NCBI GenBank assembly: GCA_003339415.1
Contig: PDHQ01000049.1
Span: forward strand, 72,746-136,745
Direction: 5' to 3'
Source: Ophiocordyceps camponoti-saundersi (nom. inval.)
Lineage: Eukaryota > Ascomycota > Sordariomycetes > Hypocreales > Ophiocordycipitaceae
DNA: 64,000 nucleotides
The notes beneath the pieces are model-generated. The model saw only the letters and a program-made list of their open reading frames with translations, searched no databases and was not told the origin of the DNA. Position numbers and translations under genes: made by a program. The number at the start of each line of letters is the position of its first letter. The stretch's first letter is position 1. Shown here piece by piece: positions 55,956 through 64,000 of the stretch.

Positions 55956-58219
55956 AATAATAAAGTTACCTCCTCGTAAATAGCCCGGAGGCTAAACCCT
56001 TATATAGAATAATTATTATTATAATAGATAACCCTATCTTTTAAAAAGTAATTATCGCCTAGCTATAATAGTAATAAGCGATAATTTCTAAGCTATAAGA
56101 GGTCTTATAAGTATAACGTAATATTATTTATTTTTTAATATAATACCGGTAACCTTAGCTAAAGCTTTTACTATAGCTTTTACGCTAAAAACCTTTTTTA
56201 TCTAGCTTCTTTTTTAATAATAATAAAACTTTTTTTAGCTTAGTAAGCTTTAATATTATATAAGCTATTAGCGGATTACGCTTTTATTAGTAATAATTAT
56301 AATTAATAAGTTTTCTTTTATTAGTATTTATCGCTTATTATTTAGTTAAAAGTAGCTTTATTCTTTAAGTAAGGCGAGAAATATTAATATTAAGTTAAGA
56401 TTTTTTTTAAATATCTTAATATAATATTTACTAATTTTTACCGCTATTAGATAGCTATAATAAAGTTAGAAAAGCTTTTTTAAGGTACCTTTAAGTTATT
56501 CTCCGATTTCCTTATTTATTTTAAGGTAAAACTATCGCTTTTAAAAAATATTATATAAGTAAATAAAATTAAGGTAATATATTTACGTTATATACTTACC
56601 TCTAAGTTATAATATTATTATCTTAGATATAATATTCCTTTTAATAATTATATCTTAGCTATAGCTTATATCTATTTTATTATTATCGATATTAAGTTAT
56701 TTTAAATTAAAAGTAAAAGTTAAATACCTTTTTCCTTTACTCCTTTTTTAGTAGCTTAGGATATTAATATATTTATAATAAATATCTACTAAATTAGTAT
56801 AACCTTAAGGCGTTCTTTCTATAATTAAAAATACGGTAAATATAAAAGGTAGTATTTAGGACCCCGCTATTCCGCTCCCTATATTTCTATAAAAAAATAT
56901 AATAAGCGTTAGGTTAAAAAATATTATCTACGCTATAGCTAAGTAAGCTACTTTACGAGGGATTATCCGGTATACTTATCTTCGCCCTTATCTTTATCTA
57001 TATATTTTATAAAAATAGGAGAGGCCGACTAAGACGCTTATTCGGATTAGGGAAAAGAATCCCCCTTATACTAAGTCTCTTATAAGGGGAAAGTAGTTAT
57101 ATTAATTTAATAAATAATAGTTTAAAAAACTAATTTACGTATATTATAAAGAATATAAATATAAATCCTCTCCTTATCCTTATTCTTATAAATTCTATTA
57201 TTTTTATTAATATATAAGTAAATAGTAGCTATAATTATTATATTATTATAAGTAAGTTTTAAGTATAATATTATTATTTCTAATATATTCCTCTCTTTAC
57301 TTTATATATAATCTATACTATAGTTTAAATTTACTATTAAAAGTAAGTTTACTTTAAGGACTTCTCCTTAATTTATTATATTATCTAGTTTATTACCGAT
57401 ATCGATAGCTAGTAAACGCTTATAGTTATATATATAATCCTTAGCCTAACTTAGAACGTAATTTTTAGCTCTCCTTAGATAGCGTAATATAATATATCTT
57501 TTTACGTAAGATAATAATATCTTATAATTTACTTTATAGATAACTTTATTATCCTATATAATAAAATATAAGTTTAAAAATATCGAATAGTTATTATCTT
57601 AAGCTTAACTTTTACTATATTAATAAGTTATAAATTCTATTAGTAAATAGGCTATTATTTCTTTATTATAAGCTTATAAGATATTTTACGTATCTTATAA
57701 ATTAAAATATTATCTCCTTTTACCTTATTAGTTTCTTTACTTTTTAAAATATTTAACTTTAGTAACTTTTTTAATAAAAAAAAAGCGAGCGTTTTTCCCC
57801 CTTATCGCAGTATATATAATTACTATATCCGTTTATAATAATAGCCTAATAGATTTTTACCGCTATTACTTTAAGGGCCGTTATATAATATATTATATAA
57901 ATACCTCCTTAAAATATAAAAGTAAATTACTAATCTAATAGATAAAAGATAGATTTATATAAGCTTATTATTTATAGCTACCTTAGTTTTTTTAGCTAAA
58001 AAGCTTAGAGGCGGCTAGTAGTTTTATATTAATTATTAGGCCTTAAATTAACTTATTAAGTAAGACCGCTATCCCTTACCCCTTATAAAGGAAACTTTAT
58101 ATAATTTTTCTAGCGCTTAGTAATTTACTAAACTTAACGTACGCGCTACTTTTTATAAAATATATATTATAAAAAGCGAGGAATATCTAATTACTTTCCG
58201 CACGCGTTTTAAGCTATTT

Positions 58220-58500
58220 AAATATTTTATTTACTTTATTAGTCTCGCTAGCGCCCCCGCCTTAGTTTAATAATATATTAATATTTCCCTAAGTAATTCC
58301 CTTAAGGATTTTATTATTATTTACCTTAATAATATTCTTATCTATTTAGGTAGCTTATTTTTAAACTATTAGAAGAAAGTTTATATTATTTTCGCGAAAT
58401 TATAGTAAGCTAAACTATATTTAAACCTTAATAAATATACGTTTATAGTTTATAAGGTTAAATATTTTAAGTTTATTATCTACGCTAAATAAAAAATACG
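58220..58500 (+). pseudogene. Decayed gypsy reverse transcriptase core
   Basis: Plus-strand translation keeps the gypsy order: GLASAPA (PFGLxxAPxxFQ block), the YLNNIL active site at 58323-58340, and the downstream LYLNLNKY...VKYFKFIIYAK block. In-frame stops replace Trp/Gln codons. Confidence 0.75.
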
Positions 58501-61500
58501 CTTAGATTTAGCTAAGATTTTAGTAATTAGAGACTAAAAGGTACTAACTTATATAAAAAATATACGTAGTTTTATTAGCTTTATAAACTTTTATTATAAT
58601 TTTATCCTTTAGTTTTCCTCCTTTATAGCCTTACTCGTTACCTTTATAAAGCGTAACGCCCTTTTTAATTAGATTTTAGCTTATTAAAACGCCTTTAAGT
58701 AACTAAAAAATATATTTATCTCCTCCTTTACCCTCGCTTAGTAAAGCCCTAATCTTAATATTATTATAAAGGTAAACTATTTAAGTAAGGTAATTAGTAG
58801 CTATCTCTCCTAGCGCGGTTAGGATTAAATCTTATAATTTATAATATATTTCTCTTAAAAGCTTTAGCTTATAGAATAGAATTATATAATTTATAATAAG
58901 GAGCTTCTTATTATTATTTACTACCTTAAGGCGTAGTTAGCTAAACTCCGAAGTATTTCCTCCTTATTTACTATATTTATAAATTATAAGGCCTTAAAGT
59001 ATTTTATAATTTCTAAAGCTATATCGGAATATTAAGCTTAATAAGCTAAGATATTTACTTTTTTTAACTTTTATTTATAATACTGCTTAGGTAAGTAAGC
59101 TACTTAGCTTAATACCCTCTCTTATCGTAATTAAGAGCGATAATATACCGCTCCGCGTTTTAGCTATATTATATAGCCCTTATCTATTTATTCTTTTAAA
59201 TTATAATTAGTTTAAAGCTAAAATATTACTTTTATAATATTAGCCCTTTTTATAAATAAGTATTTAAAGGAATTATAGCTTATAGCGTTATAATCTAATT
59301 TACTTTATATAATATAATATATTATATTATAGGAGGGCGCTTAAAAATTCCCTTTTAAGGCGGGTATAAAGGAGTAAATCGTAAACTATTCCTTTTCCGC
59401 TAGCGGCTAGCTATAATTCTAAGGCTAACTTTAAGTACTTAACTAAAAACCCTTAATAATTACTTTAATTTAAAAAACTTATAACTCCCTATTTATAAAG
59501 TACCTTAGTAAAAATATTATATTTATATTACTTTATTATTACTATTACTAAAATAGTATATTAGCTAATATAATATAATTTATTTAAAATTATTATTATT
59601 ACGGGAATTATTTTTAACGCTATTATTACTAAAGCTTATTATAACCGTTACCGCCCTTAGAAAGGTATTAAGTAATTATCTTCGTAAATTTTATAATAAA
59701 CTTATTTACTATAAATCTTTCTTAGCCCCGCTTCCTTATAATTATTATTAATTAGCTATTAAAATATATATAGCTAAAAATAATAATATTTATAAAAGCT
59801 AAATATTATATAAAATATTTTATCTATATTTAGTAGCGTTTTTATAACTTTCTTATAGCTATTATATTTAACTATAGTTTAAATTAAATAAGTTATTTTT
59901 AGTTAACTTTTTACCGCCTTATAAGTATTAAATAACTTATATTAATAGCTTATTACTTATAAACTAATAGCGGTATAAAATAAATAAACTAAGAGGTATA
60001 AGCTATTCTTTATTATATAATATTATTCTCCTAGCTTAACTAGCTTTCTTACTTACTTATTTACTAACTTATATTAAATAATAAAAAATTATCTATAATA
60101 AGCGTAAATCTAAACTACTTACTATATAAATATAACTTAGATTTTATCTAATAGCTATTTACGCTTTTTATATTAATTACCTCCCTAAGGGGGTATATTA
60201 TTATTTTCGCTTAATATCTATAAGAAAATATCTAGCTAGCTTAGGTATTTATTATATAAGCTTAATAAAAGTAATAGGACGCCTTTAATAATGCCCGTTA
60301 CCCCGCGGAACGATTTTAAATTAGTAACTTTATATAGTTAGATTTTCGCTATATTTATTCTAACCGCCTATCTAAGAAATTTAATTACCTTAAAGCTAAA
60401 TATAAAGTTATTATTATTTTATCTTTTTTAACTATTATATTTAATACTCTAAAAAGTATATATTTTATATTTTATATTAATTTACTTAAATATATTATAT
60501 ATAATTTACTTTTATTATAAAACCTTACTAATAGCTAGCTTAAACTTTCTTTATAATTCTTAAATAATAATTCGTTACTTAATAAATATAAGATTAAAGA
60601 AATCCTTACTATAAAAAATACTTATAAGTAGCGCTTATAAAGTTAACCTCCTTATTATTAGGCGTTAATAAAATAAAAAAAATATATTACGCTAACTTAA
60701 AAGCTATTAGATAGCTTATAATATTATATAGCTTTAAATTATTATAAATTACGCTAAGAAGATATTCGTATATATAACGGCCTTAAATATATTTTTCTAT
60801 TTAAACTTAATTAAGTAAATTCCTCCCCCCTTTTAGTAAATTTTTTCTAGCTTATTACGCTTTACCCCTTTTCTATCTTTATTTTTTCTATTATTATTAT
60901 AGCGCGTTTAGCGTATTTTTCTAACTATCTTTCTTAATATTATTAACCGCTTATACTTAGCTTAAACTATTATAGCTATTAGGAAATATATTAAGCTTAG
61001 ATAATAACTTATTATATAAGTAACTATAACCTCTAGCTATAGGCGAGGGCGATTACGGAGGCTAATTTAGCTTAGCTAGGGCGCGATAAATTTAGTATTA
61101 AGGCTTAGCTTAATACGTTTAAGTATTAGGCGGCGTAGAAAACGCGCGGTTAAAAGGGCGGGGGGCGTAAGTTAGCGATAAGAGGGCGGCGAGATTAATA
61201 AAGGCTATATAAATATTATAGTTAGCCTTAAGCTACTATTAATAATCCTTAGCCTTAGCGGCCGCTTCCTCCCGCTATAAGGTAAGAATATTTTACTATA
61301 TTTACTCTTACCGCTATAAGGATTCTTCGTAATAGGAGGCGAATATATTAAGGCTAAAGATAACTTACCCTTATTACTAAGCTTAATATTACTAATATTA
61401 ATATATAGCGCTACTTATTTCGCGGTAATATATCGATAATATAAGTATAGGAATAATATTATTACTAAAAAGGATAAGAGTATTAAAGCTAAATAGCTTA

Positions 61501-62172
61501 GATAACGGGGATAAGAAAACGTTAATTATAAGGTAAGGGGTAAGTTATATAATATTAAGCTATATCCTAAAGCGGTTAGCGCGGGCTTAAAAAGTAAGCG
61601 TTAAGATAGCGCGTTAGCTAAGAGTATTACCGTTACGGGCGCGGGCGGGCGTCTAAATAGCTTCGTTATTAGCGGCTATATTCTATAAATTACGGGCAGC
61701 TTACTAAAGGCGTGCGTTTTTAGCGAAGAGGTGCCTTTTTTATAAGCACTTATAATACTAAGAATAGTATACTTAGTAAGCTGCCGCCCGGCCGCGGATA
61801 TAATTAGCTATCTTATTATTTATTAAATTATTTAAATAAGGCGTATATATATATAATACTTTTATTAGCAGCGTGGTATCTTTATTATTATTATTTCCTT
61901 ATATAATATACTCCCTTATAGCGTAAGTTAAAGTAGATAAAGCGGCTAATATATTAATATAATAATATAGAGAAATAATATACTAATAGAAAAAAATAAC
62001 GCGAGGCGGTAGCGTAGCGATAGCGCGAAGACGATAAGATTAATACTTTTAGAATAAGTAATATATAGAAAAAGAAAAGAAAGGAAAAGAAACGCGTAGG
62101 GGAATTTTTACTTTATTTTAACTTATGCCCCCGCTATAGATAGATATACTTTTTTCTTAAGGCGGCGGGGTA

Positions 62173-62308
62173 TATAAGGGATTCGGGCTATACCTAAATA
62201 ACTAAGTTATATAAGGTAATTAGTTATATCTACGCGCGACGCGCGCGCAGATCGCCTACCCTTATTAAGCATTATAACCCTTTTTATATAGCTTTTTATA
62301 ATTATTCT
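62173..62308 (+). repeat. Right LTR of the second gypsy element
   Basis: Starts TATAAGGGATTCGGGC and ends ATAATTATTCT. Same order as 55819-55955. It is immediately followed by another TATAAGGGATT at 62309 that opens the next element. Confidence 0.8.
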
Positions 62309-62434
62309 TATAAGGGATTAGTTTATAACTAATTATAGCTAGATAAGGGGGATTATAGCGGAAATATTTAGGTCTTCCTAATAGCGCTTAGTTATCGCGC
62401 GAGGTATATAGCTAACTTAGGAGGGGGGCTTCTC
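62309..62434 (+). repeat. Left terminal repeat of the short LTR element (minimum extent)
   Basis: Matches 63875-64000 base for base in length, with C/T and G/A differences only (for example AATTATAGC against AATCGTAGC). True right end unknown because the partner copy is cut by the window edge. Confidence 0.72.
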
Positions 62435-63874
62435 TCCCCTCTCTTTCCTCTCTTTAATAGCTTTAATTATAACTTTACTTTAGCTTACTTTTATAATCGC
62501 CTTAATAAGACCTTTATATTAATTAAAGCTCCTCTTATTACTAACCGAATATAAAAATAAGATCTTAGTATAGAATATTATTAAATTCTACTTATATTAG
62601 AGCCGTTTTTAGCTTATTCCGGCCTAGACTCTTAGCTAGCTACTATATATACTAAATTTACGATCGATAGAGCCGTAATTAAGGAGCCTAAGTTCTAATT
62701 TTACTATATCTTTTCTTATTTTAGTACCTTCTAATAGATATTCTTTCTATATATTATTATAGCTATAGATTTTTCTTACTAGCTTAAAGCCTTTTTAGCG
62801 TATATCTCCGAGCTTTTTAGGAAAAGTTATAAAAAGCGCTAAGTAAGTTTTTTCTTAGTTAAGATATATTAGGGGCTATTAGAGCCCCTTAGAGAATATA
62901 TTATAAGGTAGAAATATACCTTTTTTAAGGCTAGATTATCGTACTAATCTAACTACGCTAAGATTATTCTACTTTTATCCGGGCTATATAAGGAGCTATA
63001 AAAGCGCTTAGATTATAAAAACTAGCTTATAATATACGCGGCTTTCGCTAGCTTTCTTTAAAGCTTTAATAGAGTATTTAGTTCTAAGAATATTCTTAAC
63101 GCGCTAGTTAAATTACCGCCCCCCCCTTTTACTAACCTAATAAATATCGCGTTTATATAATCTTATTTTAATATTACTAAGCGCTAGCGTTACTATTAGT
63201 ATAACTAGATCGGTTATTTTAAGCGTAATTATCCGAAGCTTTATAAGTAAATAAAGATATTAAGGTTAGGGCTTTTTATAAGCGGAGCGGGGAAATTAAA
63301 AGTAAATCTAAAATATTTTAATTAAAGGGATAATAAGTAAGGAGGGATAAATATACGCTAAATATTATAGCTTAGGTAATTTTTAGCTTTATTATATTAC
63401 CTTATATAAAGATAGTTTACGCGTAGCTTAAGCGCGTAAATTTATTAGTAAGTATATATTATAATTATATTACGCCCTAGCTTATAAACTAGCGCTAGTA
63501 GTATATAGCGATAAGTATATAGCTAGCTTTACTATTTATTATAATTAGAATATCTTCTAAGCTTCCCGTAACTAGTATAGTACTACTTAGTCTTATATAT
63601 TAGCTATATAAGTAAGTTTTTACTACTAATATATAAGTTTATTAATTCCTATTTTAAGCGGTATTATAATTCTAAGCTTATTAGAATCTTCCTTATAAAG
63701 ATCGGGGTTTAATTTCCTAAGCTATAAGGGAGCCCTTCCGCCCTCTTATCCTTACCTTTATAAAGGCTATTAAGCTATTAGCTAGGGACTATATAAAGCG
63801 TTTTGCTAGCGTAATAATACGTAACTTTTCTATCTTACGCTCCTACCTCCTTAGCTAGCTTAAGAAAGGGGCTA

Positions 63875-64000
63875 TATAAGGGATTAATTTATAACTAATC
63901 GTAGCTAGATAGGGGGGATTATAGCGGATATATTTAGGTTTTCCTAATAGCGCTTAGTTATCGCGCGGGGTATATAGCTAGCTTAGGAGGGGGGCTTCTC
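63875..64000 (+). repeat. Right terminal repeat of the short LTR element (cut by window edge)
   Basis: Begins TATAAGGGATTAATTTATAA; pairs with 62309-62434. Continues beyond the window. Confidence 0.72.

Larger units (their letters stand above)
55819..62308 (+). mobile_element. Second RIP-degraded Ty3/gypsy element
   Basis: LTRs at 55819-55955 and 62173-62308, starting TATAAGGGATT and containing the AACTAAGTTA...TAGTTATAT and CGCGCGCGGATCGCCTACC blocks. A purine-rich AAGGCGGCGGGG lies directly before the right LTR, so it reads on plus. The reverse transcriptase is recognisable at about 58220-58500: FIGLASAPA, then IIIYLNNILIYLG (58310-58352, YLDDIL with Asp turned to Asn), then LYLNLNKY. About 6.5 kb; stops in all frames; strongly AT-rich. 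Confidence 0.83.
62309..64000 (+). mobile_element. Short LTR-bounded element, truncated by the window edge
   Basis: A 126-bp or longer sequence at 62309-62434 (TATAAGGGATTAGTTTATAA to GAGGGGGGCTTCTC) recurs without indels at 63875-64000, where the window ends. AAGAAAGGGG precedes the right copy, a polypurine tract for plus orientation. The interior is only about 1.3-1.4 kb and RIP-degraded. No reverse transcriptase was recognised, so this may be a non-autonomous (gag-only or LARD/TRIM-type) element, or a larger element with an internal deletion. Confidence 0.65.

Overview
The window comes from a filamentous ascomycete, most likely Sordariomycetes and plausibly Hypocreales. The basis is: short 48-100 bp introns with CTRAC/CTAAC-type branch sites, pyrimidine-rich 5' leaders, a bifunctional tryptophan synthase, PRM1, a Trichoderma-like 42-kDa-type GH18 endochitinase, and blocks of extremely AT-rich retrotransposon DNA of the kind left by repeat-induced point mutation (RIP). 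The species cannot be named from the sequence alone. All calls are read by eye; exon joins were chosen so that phase is kept and family motifs are restored.

Layout. Positions 1-41,600 are a gene-dense euchromatic arm with 15 protein genes: UNC93-like transporter (+), KGD4/YMR31 (-), an SGNH-like membrane-anchored protein (-), a 1031-residue Ser-rich/acidic orphan (+), an SVOP-like MFS transporter (+), a YAT-family amino-acid permease (+), a DUF1992 protein (+), a maltose-permease-like MFS sugar transporter (+), mitochondrial aspartate aminotransferase (+), a probable augmin HAUS4-like protein (-), mitoribosomal bL28m (+), bifunctional tryptophan synthase (-), PRM1 (+), a HOOK dynein-adaptor protein (-), coproporphyrinogen III oxidase (+) and GH18 chitinase (-). 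(The permeases and transporters are counted individually, so the list has 16 names including the orphan.) The set is mostly housekeeping with strong mitochondrial representation (KGD4, AAT, bL28m, and possibly HEM13). Four membrane transporters lie in the first 23 kb. Nothing suggests a secondary-metabolite cluster.

Positions 43,014-54,893 are a Ty1/copia element (+ strand, 142-bp LTRs, perfect CTCTC target duplication). A Ty3/gypsy element in the opposite orientation (322-bp LTRs, 47,789-53,715) has jumped into its RNase H region. Both are full of RIP-type stop codons. A 723-bp normal-composition island follows. A second AT-rich block then runs from 55,617 to the window edge: an LTR of the same copia family interrupted by another Ty3/gypsy element (+ strand, 55,819-62,308), directly abutted by a short LTR-bounded element (62,309 to beyond the window).

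Non-coding structure in the euchromatic part includes a dispersed family of about 145-165 bp with five copies (10,785; 18,431; 37,327; 37,961; 42,491). Two of these flank a 489-bp segment as direct terminal repeats. There are also intergenic TAGG/CCTA palindromic tracts, one of which is inserted cleanly inside a repeat copy, and a perfect 13-bp inverted repeat upstream of the chitinase. The aspartate aminotransferase model needs a 3-nt microexon followed by a 10-nt exon, and about one third of the modelled introns have a pyrimidine at donor position +3.
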